In this document: positions 1 through 8,171 of the stretch, piece by piece
Numbering within the stretch: position 1 is the first letter of the stretch
Layout: the number at the start of each line of letters is the position of its first letter
Source: Crocosphaera sp.
GTDB taxonomy: Bacteria > Cyanobacteriota > Cyanobacteriia > Cyanobacteriales > Microcystaceae
Direction of reading: 5' to 3'
Length of the DNA stretch: 48,853 bases
Assembly: GCF_030064895.1 (NCBI RefSeq)
Contig: NZ_JASJEB010000121.1
Span: forward strand, 1 to 48,853
Made by a program: the position numbers and the translations under genes
The notes under the pieces: model-generated
What the model was told of the DNA's origin: nothing
Seen by the model: only the letters and a program-made list of their open reading frames with translations
Database searches by the model: none

Positions 1-153
1 AGTTACTAGCCAAATTTCTGACCTGGCTTCCCCACTATTAATTTTCCTCCATTCTTAAAAACTAATAAACTTCTCATAGGTTTATTAGGGATGATTTTTT
101 AAAAAAGTCTTTTCATTTTCTTTTTACAAACAGTCTCTGAGGGAATTATTCCT

Positions 154-456
154 ATGAACAAGAGAAAAATCTCAATCATGTTACTCTTTACGTTGTTCGG
201 TTTTGGTGTCTCTACGACACCAGTTAGAGCGGAAAAAATGTTTGATATTACAAGCATTACTTGCAAAGATTTGCTACTCATGGAAGGAGACCAAAGAGAT
301 TCTACTTTAGTCTTCTTTCATGGGGTAATGCTAGGAAGAAATAATACAACCATGTTAGATAGTGAAAAGATTAGTAGTCAAACGGATAGAGTGTTAGAAA
401 GGTGTATTGCTAAACCCGAAAGTCAATTGATGTCTGTTTTTGAGGAAACTCGTTAA
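154..456 (+). CDS. Secreted HdeA/HdeB-like small protein
   Basis: 100 residues. The N-terminus is a signal peptide: a basic MNKRK start, a hydrophobic stretch to about residue 21 and a likely cleavage after PVRA (residues 23-26). The mature part has two cysteines, in ITCKDLL near residue 37 and ERCIAKP near residue 84, spaced as in the HdeA/HdeB family of periplasmic acid-stress chaperones, where they form a disulfide. A central FHGVMLG stretch fits the helix of that family. An exported, possibly chaperone-like role is inferred; acid-stress function is not shown. It is preceded by about 150 bp without another gene and followed by an independent DUF502 gene 72 bp downstream. Confidence 0.72.
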   Translation: MNKRKISIMLLFTLFGFGVSTTPVRAEKMFDITSITCKDLLLMEGDQRDSTLVFFHGVMLGRNNTTMLDSEKISSQTDRVLERCIAKPESQLMSVFEETR

Positions 457-528
457 TTATTAATTACATTGAGAGTCGCTTTATCCCGACTCTCCCCTAT
501 TCTAACTTCCCAACTTTAATTAAAGATC

Positions 529-1179
529 ATGACTATGCAAAGCGAAGAAAACACACCCTCTAATTTAGTTAAACTTATCCGTACCACTTTTATCGGTGGA
601 TTTTTAGTTGTTCTTCCTGCTTATTTAGCTATTTTAGCTTTCAATAAAACAGTAAAAGGACTATTGGGATTAGTTGTTGTCTTACTAAAACCCATTAGCA
701 ATTTATTAGGAATTGATAATAATTCGATTGCCGTTCCTGTTTCTTTATTTCTTTTTATTTTAATTTGTTTTATTGCAGGACTTATCTTAAAAACCCGTTA
801 TTCTATTATTGTCAAAAAAACCGTTGAACCCATTTTAAAAAAGATTCCAGGTTACTTATTAATTCGCAGTTTAACCAATCGGGTTGCTAAACTAGAAAAA
901 TCAGAAACGTTAGGGGCCGCATTTGTCTCTATCGGGGAAACTTATCAAGCTTTATCTCCAGCATTTTTAATTGAAAAACATGATAACGGAATGCACACCG
1001 TTTTTGTTCCGACTGTACCCACACCGACGGTTGGTAACATATATGTCGTTCCCGATAATAGAGTATTTCCTGTTGACGTTCCCTTATTAGATATGGTTAA
1101 ATTTATTTCAAAATGGGGTGAAGCTTCCCCTAAGTTAAATGAAGCTATTAAACAGATTAATACAGGGGTTAATTCTTAA
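529..1179 (+). CDS. DUF502 family membrane protein
   Basis: 216 residues matching the DUF502 family layout. There are two membrane segments, about residues 17-55 (possibly two short helices or a re-entrant segment, FIGGFLVVLPAYLAI then LLGLVVVLL) and 67-87 (VSLFLFILICFIAGLIL). A soluble C-terminal half follows, containing a VPTVPTPTVGNIYVVP stretch typical of the family. The function of DUF502 proteins is not established; a plant member is a membrane protein involved in trafficking or signalling. ATG start at 529. It stands alone on the plus strand with no close operon partner. Confidence 0.8.
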   Translation: MTMQSEENTPSNLVKLIRTTFIGGFLVVLPAYLAILAFNKTVKGLLGLVVVLLKPISNLLGIDNNSIAVPVSLFLFILICFIAGLILKTRYSIIVKKTVEPILKKIPGYLLIRSLTNRVAKLEKSETLGAAFVSIGETYQALSPAFLIEKHDNGMHTVFVPTVPTPTVGNIYVVPDNRVFPVDVPLLDMVKFISKWGEASPKLNEAIKQINTGVNS

Positions 1180-1216
1180 TTATTAGCTTCAAGTTTAATC
1201 ATTTTTATTGTTTTCA

Positions 1217-1357
1217 TTATCCCTTAGTCCTACAACAAGGTAAGTCAGGAATAGTAACAGTATAACCTCCTTCTTCTTCTGGATAGAGTGAAATGGGATA
1301 TTTTAGAGAAAAATAGTATTCTAAAGATTGACGTTGTGGTTGTTGATTAGTGGTCAT
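1217..1357 (-). pseudogene. HicB-type antitoxin remnant
   Basis: On the minus strand an ATG at 1357 opens a 46-codon frame. It contains YPISLYPEEEGGYTVTIPDL, the hallmark start of the HicB antitoxin partial RNase-H fold, then CCRTKG and a TAA. Complete HicB antitoxins run on for 20-90 more residues and pair with a HicA toxin. Neither the rest of HicB nor a HicA is visible nearby, so this is a truncated remnant of a toxin-antitoxin module. The gap from 1180 to 1586 holds nothing else coding that I can support, apart from a TATAGCA-type repeat at 1478-1506. Confidence 0.6.
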
Positions 1358-1477
1358 TGTCTCTCGCTTCTAATTGTATTTAATGAGAAAATTTTTTTGA
1401 TGATAGCACTAAGCATTATGCTGAGAAGGTTAAAGAGATTCCTCGTACCTCACCAATGACAGCGATATATCCAAACA

Positions 1478-1506
1478 ATGTCCTAACTAATTTTTGTACT
1501 GCTATA
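1478..1506 (-). repeat. TATAGCA...TTAGGACA dispersed repeat, copy 1
   Basis: Read on the minus strand it begins TATAGCAGTAC and ends TTAGTTAGGACAT, with a short spacer. Related copies with the same ends lie at 36227-36325, 40661-40703, 48631-48661 and 48695-48737. Confidence 0.55.
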
Positions 1507-1586
1507 GTTTAAAGATTTCTTGCTATTAAGCTTAGGAAAAACCTTGTAATGATACAATTCATAAGACTTTATCAGGTAAGACTATC

Positions 1587-2693
1587 GTGGTTCAATTATC
1601 CCCCTCACCTCCTCAAACTCAGTCTCTACCCAGAGAAACCAACGCTTTAAAACACTGGTTAGATACTCTATCCCAACGTATTATCAACGGCCATCGCCTC
1701 AACAAAACCGAAGCCTTAACCCTCACCGAAATAGAAGGCCAAGACAACATCTTATTACTCTGTGAAGCAGCCGATCGCATTCGTCAAGCTTGTTGTGGTA
1801 ACGTGGTGGATCTCTGTAGCATTATCAATGTAAAATCCGGCAACTGTTCCGAAAATTGTCAATTTTGCTCCCAGTCTGTCCACCATCAAGGAGAAAATAG
1901 CCCCATTTATGGCTTAAAATCTTCTGAAGAAATTCTCGCCCAGGCAAAAGCAGCCGAAGCAGCCGGGGCCAAACGCTTCTGTTTAGTCAGTCAAGGCCGA
2001 GGACCTAAGTATAATAGTCCCCAATCAGGAGAATTTGAGAAAATATTAGAAACAGTTAGACAAATCACCACCGAAACCAATATTAAGCCCTGTTGCGCCT
2101 TGGGAGAAGTTACCTTAGAACAGGCACAGGAATTAAAAAAAGCTGGTGTCACCCGTTATAATCATAATTTAGAAGCCTCAGAAAACTTTTATTCAGACAT
2201 AGTTTCTACCCATTCCTGGGATGATCGCGTCGAAACCGTTAAAAACATCAAAAAAGCAGGAATACAAGCCTGTGCAGGCGGAATTATGGGCATGGGAGAG
2301 ACGTGGGAAGATAGGGTGGATCTTGCTATCTCCTTACAAGAATTAGAAGTAGATTCCGTCCCCATTAACCTCCTCAACCCCAGAGAAGGAACCCCATTAG
2401 GACATTTACCAAAATTAGATGTTTTTCAAGCTCTAAAAGCCATCGCTATTTTCCGTTTCATTCTCCCCGAACAAATTTTAAGATACGCTGGCGGACGAGA
2501 AGCCGTTATGGGCGAATTACAAGGTTTAGGGTTAAAATCAGGAATCAATGCTATGCTGATCGGACATTATTTGACCACTTTGGGACAACCCCCAGAAAAA
2601 GATCACGCTATGCTAGAATCTTTAGGACTGCAAGGGGGTGAAGCTCCAATTCCTGGTGAATATCAAACGCAAACGCAGAAACAAGCTCACTAA
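1587..2693 (+). CDS. bioB: Biotin synthase BioB
   Basis: 368 residues from a GTG start at 1587. This radical SAM enzyme inserts sulfur into dethiobiotin, the last step of biotin synthesis. The radical-SAM cysteines C87, C91 and C94 (CSENCQFC) bind the 4Fe-4S cluster. Further conserved family stretches are KRFCLVSQGRG, CCALGEV, YNHNLEAS, CAGGIMGMGE, PINLLNPREGTP and YAGGREAVMG. The length is slightly above the usual 320-350 because of a non-conserved N-terminal tail of about 25 residues. bioY follows at once, and the longest possible bioY frame overlaps the bioB end. This links biotin synthesis to uptake in one transcript. Confidence 0.97.
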   Translation: MVQLSPSPPQTQSLPRETNALKHWLDTLSQRIINGHRLNKTEALTLTEIEGQDNILLLCEAADRIRQACCGNVVDLCSIINVKSGNCSENCQFCSQSVHHQGENSPIYGLKSSEEILAQAKAAEAAGAKRFCLVSQGRGPKYNSPQSGEFEKILETVRQITTETNIKPCCALGEVTLEQAQELKKAGVTRYNHNLEASENFYSDIVSTHSWDDRVETVKNIKKAGIQACAGGIMGMGETWEDRVDLAISLQELEVDSVPINLLNPREGTPLGHLPKLDVFQALKAIAIFRFILPEQILRYAGGREAVMGELQGLGLKSGINAMLIGHYLTTLGQPPEKDHAMLESLGLQGGEAPIPGEYQTQTQKQAH

Positions 2694-2715
2694 TACTAAA
2701 AAATCCTCATCAACG

Positions 2716-3300
2716 GTGTCTTTTGCCAATGAACTGCTTTGGGCCATAATCGGTTTATTACTAACCATATTCAGCACCTTTGTTGAAGCTTTCGTTACCA
2801 ATACGCCCTGGACTTGGGCCCAAGAAGGGGTCAATAGTTTACCCCTTGGGGTCACTTTTCAAGTGGGTGCTGTCCTTTTAACGGGCTGTATGGGCGGCAA
2901 AAATGCCGGTTTGTTGTCTCAAGTAGCCTACATTTTCTTGGGTTTATTTTGGTACCCTATTTTTGCTCAAGGAGGTGGCCTACAATACTGGCAACAACCG
3001 AGTTTTGGTTATATTTTAGGGTTTATGCCTGGGGCTTGGTTGTGTGGTAGGTTAGCGTTTCGCAGGAGAACAAGATTAGAATTATTAGCTCTTAGTGCTA
3101 TGGCTGGTTTACTAATTATTCATGTTTGTGGCTTAATTTATTTACTAGGACTCTGGTTTTTAATCCCTTCTCAATTACCTTCTAATAATCTTGTTGAGTT
3201 GATTATGGGTTATTCTGTGGAACCGATTCCTGGACAATTAGTTGTGGTTTGTACTGTGGCTGTTGTTGCTTTTATTTTGCGTTATATTCTCTTTTATTAA
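2716..3300 (+). CDS. bioY: BioY, substrate-binding component of the biotin ECF transporter
   Basis: 194 residues from a GTG at 2716, 22 bp after the bioB stop. An in-frame GTG at 2638 would add 26 basic residues read inside the bioB end. I prefer 2716 because BioY proteins begin right at the first membrane helix (LLWAIIGLLLTIF). The protein is hydrophobic, with about six membrane segments. It carries family motifs such as MGGKNAGLLSQVAYIFLGL and FGYILGFMPGAWLCGRL. BioY is the S component that binds biotin at the cytoplasmic membrane and works alone or with a shared ECF energising module. The lspA start lies 8 bp downstream, so bioB-bioY-lspA probably form one operon. Confidence 0.92.
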   Translation: MSFANELLWAIIGLLLTIFSTFVEAFVTNTPWTWAQEGVNSLPLGVTFQVGAVLLTGCMGGKNAGLLSQVAYIFLGLFWYPIFAQGGGLQYWQQPSFGYILGFMPGAWLCGRLAFRRRTRLELLALSAMAGLLIIHVCGLIYLLGLWFLIPSQLPSNNLVELIMGYSVEPIPGQLVVVCTVAVVAFILRYILFY

Positions 3301-3308
3301 TTATATTC

Positions 3309-3773
3309 GTGAAAAAAAATCGTTGGTTTTGGATAGTCGCTTTAGTCGGGTTTGTGTTGGATCAATTAACTAAATATTGGGTGCTTCAAACCTTTCCTAA
3401 TATTGGTGATACCATACCATTATGGTTGGGTGTTTTTCATTTTACTTATGTCATTAATACAGGAGCGGCCTTTAGTTTTTTTGAAGGTGGGGCGAAATGG
3501 TTACGCTGGCTTTCTTTAGGGGTAAGTTTAGGGTTAATGGCTTTGGCTTGGTGGGGAGAAAAAATGAAAGTCACAGAACAATTAGGCTATGGTTTTGTTT
3601 TAGCTGGTGCATTAGGCAATGGATTAGATCGCTTTTTGTTTGGTTATGTGGTTGATTTTTTAGATTTTCGTTTGATTAATTTTCCTGTGTTTAATTTAGC
3701 GGATGTTTTTATCAATATTGGTATTATATTTCTGTTAATTGCTAGTTTTGCCTCTCAACCTTCTAAACGTTGA
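3309..3773 (+). CDS. lspA: Lipoprotein signal peptidase LspA (signal peptidase II)
   Basis: 154 residues, the normal length for the family, from a GTG at 3309 eight bases after the bioY stop. A longer frame from 3249 would lie inside bioY and adds a cysteine-rich stretch foreign to LspA. Four membrane helices are visible. Family motifs in order are DQLTKYW, INTGAAFSFF, GNGLDRFLFGYVVDFLDF and FNLADVFINIG. D116 (VVDF) and D132 (NLAD) match the catalytic aspartate pair. The enzyme cleaves signal peptides of diacylglyceryl-modified prolipoproteins in the cytoplasmic membrane. A lipoprotein substrate is predicted in this window at 26750. Confidence 0.96.
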   Translation: MKKNRWFWIVALVGFVLDQLTKYWVLQTFPNIGDTIPLWLGVFHFTYVINTGAAFSFFEGGAKWLRWLSLGVSLGLMALAWWGEKMKVTEQLGYGFVLAGALGNGLDRFLFGYVVDFLDFRLINFPVFNLADVFINIGIIFLLIASFASQPSKR

Positions 3774-3802
3774 TCTTAGTTTTTACTGATATCTTGCACC
3801 AG

Positions 3803-3832
3803 TAAGCTGTTAAGCATCTAAATTACTATTTA
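3803..3832. repeat. 30-bp dispersed repeat, copy 1
   Basis: A 30-base sequence beginning TAAGCTGTTAAGC and ending TTACTATTTA recurs identically at 6109-6138 in the same orientation. It is preceded by ATATCTTGCACC, whose reverse complement (GGTGCAAGATAT) stands near 5349. Confidence 0.75.
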
Positions 3833-3988
3833 TATAAATACATAAATAATTTAGTTAATTTGATATTTTTCTCTGATATATAATATTATTGGTTTATAAA
3901 AAAGAATATATAGCGGGTTTTATGGTATAATTATTCTTATAATGTTTGTTAGTTTATATTTTTATTTTGATTATAATTTGTTAGATTA

Positions 3989-5122
3989 ATGGGACAAAAA
4001 CCTGAAAAACCAGCTCTTCCGCTTATATATTTTAAGGACAAAATTATATTGCCTTTTAATCAAGAAACTTTTAATGATTTTATAGTTTCTTTGCTTGGAA
4101 AGCCTCAAAATATTACTAGAAAATTGATAGGTTCTTACATAGTTGATTCATCTTTTATTAAGTATATTGATCAATATCTTGATCATATTATTAATGAATT
4201 TAATACTTCTTCTTTAATTGAATTTAGCGCAATAGTTAGTTTTAATGATGATTCATCAATTTCATTTAATAGTATTGATGAACTTTTAGAATTTAATCAA
4301 TATAAATCTTTGTTATGTACTTCTATAGCATTAAATTGGATTTATTTAGTAAATTTTCCAAAGGCTCAAAATAGTCGTAAACAACAAATAAATATATCAA
4401 TGATAACTAATAGTCAATCTTCTTCTCCTAGTCAAATTAGTTATTCTATTGAGTACACTTCACAGCAATGGGGTATTTTTATTGGGACAAAAGTTAATGA
4501 AATGTTAGAAACCTTGATTAATAAGGAAAACAAGAAAATTATATTTTATAATTTAAGAGAATCTTTGACTGGTTTAGGTAAGTCATTTTTACAAACACCT
4601 GAGAATATTTTCTATCTACTATTTATAGGACTGTTTGTCTTTGTAAGTTTATTTCAGATTTTGTTTCTTAATAGTAAGAGATTGTTATTTTCAGATTATT
4701 TTGATAAATACTTTGAAAGTGAATTAAAGTTTTTAACATCAGAAAAATTAAATACTTTGTTAAAAGACATGGATATTAATGATAAATTGGATTTATTAAT
4801 AGGATTGCATAACTCTCAAATTAATGAAATATTAGTTGCTGGAAAGGAAAGAGTTTTTTTTATTAGTCTTCAAATTTTTATATTTTCAATACTAATTATC
4901 TCTTTTCTTGCCTTTATTTTTAGTATTTTACAAATAATTAAATTACCAAATTATGGCTTTATTTTATTAACTGATAAATCTGTAGATGATAAAGATAAGT
5001 ATTTTTTAACTAGAGATAGAGGTTTTAAAAAGTGGAGCTTAACTGCATTTATTAGTATTATAATGGGTATTTTTAGTGGAATAATTGGTAATTATATTTA
5101 TACATATTTAATAAACTTATAA
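3989..5122 (+). CDS. Hypothetical membrane protein, very AT-rich
   Basis: 377 residues; I recognise no family. About 200 residues of soluble N-terminal part come first, rich in Ser, Asn and Ile, with a possible beta-rich segment at 78-165. Three membrane helices follow, at about 206-227, 290-317 and 350-374. A charged segment of about 60 residues between the first two (KYFESELKFLTSEKLNTL onward) looks helical. The gene and its upstream region are more AT-rich than the neighbouring lspA and bioB, which fits an acquired or fast-evolving gene. No signal peptide is seen. No neighbour suggests a role. Confidence 0.6.
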   Translation: MGQKPEKPALPLIYFKDKIILPFNQETFNDFIVSLLGKPQNITRKLIGSYIVDSSFIKYIDQYLDHIINEFNTSSLIEFSAIVSFNDDSSISFNSIDELLEFNQYKSLLCTSIALNWIYLVNFPKAQNSRKQQINISMITNSQSSSPSQISYSIEYTSQQWGIFIGTKVNEMLETLINKENKKIIFYNLRESLTGLGKSFLQTPENIFYLLFIGLFVFVSLFQILFLNSKRLLFSDYFDKYFESELKFLTSEKLNTLLKDMDINDKLDLLIGLHNSQINEILVAGKERVFFISLQIFIFSILIISFLAFIFSILQIIKLPNYGFILLTDKSVDDKDKYFLTRDRGFKKWSLTAFISIIMGIFSGIIGNYIYTYLINL

Positions 5123-5216
5123 AATATTTTTTATTGCATCCGCGTGATTATTCTGTTATCTGCCTACTTGCAGTTTTTTATGGTTCTAAGTATTTTTTAT
5201 TGTTCTTTACATTGTT

Positions 5217-5322
5217 TTATACCAATTTCAAAAAGTCTGGCTACACATTCGGTGTAGAGTTCAACGGCCCTTGACCCCTACAAAATAAACATCTGTAGTC
5301 TAAGTTAATGAAAATGGTATAA
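5217..5322. mobile_element. MITE-like element with 14-bp terminal inverted repeats
   Basis: TTATACCAATTTCA at 5217-5230 is mirrored by TGAAAATGGTATAA at 5309-5322, 13 of 14 positions matching. The inside has no ORF. Size (106 bp) and structure fit a miniature inverted-repeat element. The gap 5123-5623 otherwise shows only AT-rich DNA with GGTGCAAGATAT near 5349, an inverted echo of the DNA at 3789-3800. Confidence 0.6.
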
Positions 5323-5623
5323 CACTGAACTGAGGTTACTTTTATCGAAGGTGCAAGATATGAGTTTAACCCAAATAGCATCCTTATTTAAAACCATGTA
5401 TTATATTTGTATTTTTAATCAATATATTTTGGGCAAATTTTTGAAAAAACAGTAATCTTTGATACAAACTGCCAGAGAAACTGTTCAAGTACCCCACAGA
5501 ATTATTAGGAATAATTTTTAATAGCTAACGAGACAATGGGACTTACAGACCATACTACTTTTTTATGTTATAATGATAATTAGTCAGGTATTATGCCCTA
5601 ACTGTATCTAGATAAGCAGTAAA

Positions 5624-6109
5624 TTAAGGCAGAAAATAGAAGTCTGAATAAACAGCAGCTTGGCCTTGATACTTTTGTACGTCATCGAAAACATTCCAAA
5701 CAATACCGTTATTAATTTTAAAGCGTTTACCCGTATTAGTGATGCGGATAGTGGAGAAATGAGAATAGCCTTTTTCTGTTGTTTCTTTGAGCAAACGATT
5801 TCGTTCTTGTTGTTCTATAGCTTCTGCCGTTTTTCGAGAAGGAGTTTGGATAAATTCATTCCAAGTTAATTCCCAGATATCCAAAGCTTTTTGGTTGCCA
5901 TAATTAAAAATAGGATCAGGTTGAGTCCCATGAGAAGCAACGATAAAATCAGCTTCAAAGAGTTGTTTAGATACTTCTCTAGGATCATTTATAACATTAT
6001 TTATACCAAAATGTTCAAATAAAGAACAACCCAACCAATGCTCAAAACTACTGACAATTAATTGAGTTCTTAGGATAACCTTTTCTTGTTGCCAAGGAGA
6101 AGAAGACAT
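5624..6109 (-). CDS. MEKHLA domain protein
   Basis: 161 residues that fit a stand-alone MEKHLA domain, a PAS-related fold also found at the C-terminus of plant HD-ZIP III proteins. Recognisable stretches are ADFIVASHGTQPDPIFNYGN, ALDIWELTWNEF, PSRKTAE and WNVFDDVQKYQGQAA. The full length is one domain. The biological role in cyanobacteria is unknown; sensing through a PAS-like pocket is inference. The ATG at 6109 abuts the start of a 30-bp dispersed repeat, so the upstream region of this gene is repeat-derived. Confidence 0.85.
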   Translation of the reverse strand: MSSSPWQQEKVILRTQLIVSSFEHWLGCSLFEHFGINNVINDPREVSKQLFEADFIVASHGTQPDPIFNYGNQKALDIWELTWNEFIQTPSRKTAEAIEQQERNRLLKETTEKGYSHFSTIRITNTGKRFKINNGIVWNVFDDVQKYQGQAAVYSDFYFLP

Positions 6110-6138
6110 AAGCTGTTAAGCATCTAAATTACTATTTA
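6109..6138. repeat. 30-bp dispersed repeat, copy 2
   Basis: Identical to 3803-3832. It begins at the first base of the MEKHLA start codon on the opposite strand, so it forms that gene's immediate upstream region. Confidence 0.75.
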
Positions 6139-6151
6139 ATACCAAGTAAGA

Positions 6152-6187
6152 TGGGCAAAATTGAAAAAATTGATAATAATTTGCCCA
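6152..6187 (-). terminator. Possible hairpin terminator of the glycosidase-domain gene
   Basis: TGGGCAAA (6152-6159) pairs with TTTGCCCA (6180-6187) around an A/T-rich 20-base loop, 42 bp past the stop of the 625-residue gene. The loop is large and the U-tract weak, so it could instead be a repeat. Confidence 0.35.
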
Positions 6188-6228
6188 CCCTACAGTTAAT
6201 TAGAAAAATCATCAATCATCATCAAAAC

Positions 6229-8106
6229 TTAAGGATTAACAAAAACTCCAATGCCATTGTGAACCCTTGCTGCTGTAACAGGAGAGCGATCAATCAACTG
6301 TCCCCCCAAAACTAAGCCAGTAGAACTGCCTCCATCCAAGTTAAGAGCATCCGTCGCGCCTAGACTTTGCATAATTTGAGCCATTTCATCGAGACTTGCG
6401 CCACTGCCCCCAACACGGGTATGAACCGCTACTAACATAATTGTACCGCGCTTGCTCACACCGATCGCACTACGAGAAGCTTTTTGTTTTTGGAACCCTT
6501 TACTAAACTGTTCACTAACAGCATTTAAAACAATTCTGCCATTACTAATTAATAACGGTCCGGCTCCTAAAATATGAGATAACTGATTAAATTCAGTAGG
6601 GATAGTATTGCTTTGTAACCTTAGGGGTGTCCCAGGAGAAAGCAAACTAGAAGCAACAGCATTTTTGCGAACCGTTAATAGATAGCCATTAGTCGGGATA
6701 GGATAAGACCTACTTTTTGCTTTTCCTGCTTTTTGTTGATAAGTAACTTGATTATTTTCCACAAAAATAATAGTTTCATTATCACTAAGAGGAGTATAAC
6801 TTTGACCCCACTCAGAAGTATAACGAGACACTCCAGCTTGAATATAGCCACTATTTAAAAAAGCAATAGTAATGTTATTTCCTGTTGCCGTAGTAATAGT
6901 TTCTCTTAGTGCCAAACGGTTCATGTAAACTTGACCTTTATCGTTCCAACCAATGGCACCACGACCCAAAATAGGACTAGATAACCAACTATTATCTTGA
7001 CGAATAGCTCCCAGAGGAAGTTGATTGTTGCGGTTAAAAAAGCCACCATTAATAGCAGCAGCAGCTTGCCATTTTCGAGTAGTTGTAACTAAAGGTGCTG
7101 TTCCTGTTTGTCCATTAACATTAGTGGTAATAGGTTTAAGAGAAATACGCGGTGATCTTTGGTCAATTTCTAACCAGTTTACCGGAAAAGTTGCTGTTTT
7201 TCTCCCACTATTAATAGTCACTAATTGTTGTCGCCAAATAATCCCTGGAGTCCAAACAATTTCTTTAGGAACCATCCCATCAGCACGGACATCAATAACA
7301 ATACGATTGGGGTTAGATAAACTAAAAACATTTAGCCCATGTGCCGTAGGTAAATTAACATGAACCTTAGTTAAATTACCCGTATCTTCCAAAGAGAATA
7401 AAGAAGAATCCTTTGGTTGAGAAATAGGACTACCCAAATCATCTTCATCGGTATCTATTGAAGGTTTCGGAGTAGAAGAACCATCATAATTAGATAATTT
7501 GCTAGGAGAAGCTTTACCCGAAACCATTACTACACCATGACCCTTTGCCTGACTAATTTGCCAAACCGTAGGACGGTCAACCTCCATAACAATACGTTTT
7601 CCCCAGGTTTGATTACCTTGACGAATGTTATTAATTTGTGCTAGAGGAAAGTTTAATTCTAAGGTATTATTTTTAACTTGAAGCTGTCCACCAGCCAACT
7701 GAATTAATTCCGTGATATCGAGGTAGCGATAAGGAGCAATAAAGCGAGCTAAAATAGGTAAAGGTTGATTAGAATTTGTCCCAAACCAACGAACTGGCTG
7801 TAAACTAGGATCATCGGTACTTAGTAACTCTAACCCAAGTAAATTCATTGCCCCAATATCACTGATTCCGATGCGAGTTTTATCCCCTTGTTGCCATTGA
7901 GTCCAAGGAATTTTATAGGTTTTTCCATTGAGGATAATTGCTTGTCCTTGCTGGATAGAATTAGATGCTTCAACCGGTGCAATGGTTGGTGAGATATTGA
8001 GGTTAACCGTTTCTTCAGCTTGTGGATTACCCAAAGCAAGATAGACCAATAAGGTAGTGGTTAAGGAAATGGAAAAAAGACTTAAAGGATACCAGGGAAG
8101 TTTCAT
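6229..8106 (-). CDS. Exported phosphodiester glycosidase (NAGPA-like) family protein
   Basis: 625 residues. A signal peptide or N-terminal anchor covers residues 1-30 (SISLTTTLLVYLALG). Residues about 55-190 resemble a copper-amine-oxidase N-terminal-like beta domain (NGKTYKIPWTQW, TLELNFPLAQI). An AMIN-like stretch follows at about 235-280 (NPNRIVIDVRADGMVP). The C-terminal 290 residues are the phosphodiester glycosidase domain related to N-acetylglucosamine-1-phosphodiester alpha-N-acetylglucosaminidase. Its signatures are AAAINGGFFN, LGAGPLLISNGR, RSAIGVSKRGTIMLVAV and DALNLDGGSSTGLVL. It probably acts outside the cytoplasmic membrane on cell-wall or polysaccharide linkages; the substrate is not known. 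It runs in the same direction as msrP, with a 65-bp gap. Confidence 0.85.
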   Translation of the reverse strand: MKLPWYPLSLFSISLTTTLLVYLALGNPQAEETVNLNISPTIAPVEASNSIQQGQAIILNGKTYKIPWTQWQQGDKTRIGISDIGAMNLLGLELLSTDDPSLQPVRWFGTNSNQPLPILARFIAPYRYLDITELIQLAGGQLQVKNNTLELNFPLAQINNIRQGNQTWGKRIVMEVDRPTVWQISQAKGHGVVMVSGKASPSKLSNYDGSSTPKPSIDTDEDDLGSPISQPKDSSLFSLEDTGNLTKVHVNLPTAHGLNVFSLSNPNRIVIDVRADGMVPKEIVWTPGIIWRQQLVTINSGRKTATFPVNWLEIDQRSPRISLKPITTNVNGQTGTAPLVTTTRKWQAAAAINGGFFNRNNQLPLGAIRQDNSWLSSPILGRGAIGWNDKGQVYMNRLALRETITTATGNNITIAFLNSGYIQAGVSRYTSEWGQSYTPLSDNETIIFVENNQVTYQQKAGKAKSRSYPIPTNGYLLTVRKNAVASSLLSPGTPLRLQSNTIPTEFNQLSHILGAGPLLISNGRIVLNAVSEQFSKGFQKQKASRSAIGVSKRGTIMLVAVHTRVGGSGASLDEMAQIMQSLGATDALNLDGGSSTGLVLGGQLIDRSPVTAARVHNGIGVFVNP

Positions 8107-8171
8107 CTTATATAAAAGTTTAACTACTATGACAAATAACTATAAAACAAATTAGTCACATCTGTATTCTG

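Noticed and set aside
3249-3308. Longer N-terminus for lspA
   Set aside because: It lies inside bioY and adds a cysteine-rich stretch not found in LspA; the GTG at 3309 gives the normal protein.
7025-7363. Open frame opposite the glycosidase-domain gene
   Set aside because: It is a shadow of a well-supported gene on the other strand; no domain or composition supports it. The same holds for 25302-25607 (opposite hisD), 33688-34062 and 34697-34933 (opposite the aldehyde dehydrogenase) and 30024-30362/32395-32718 (opposite the paralogues).
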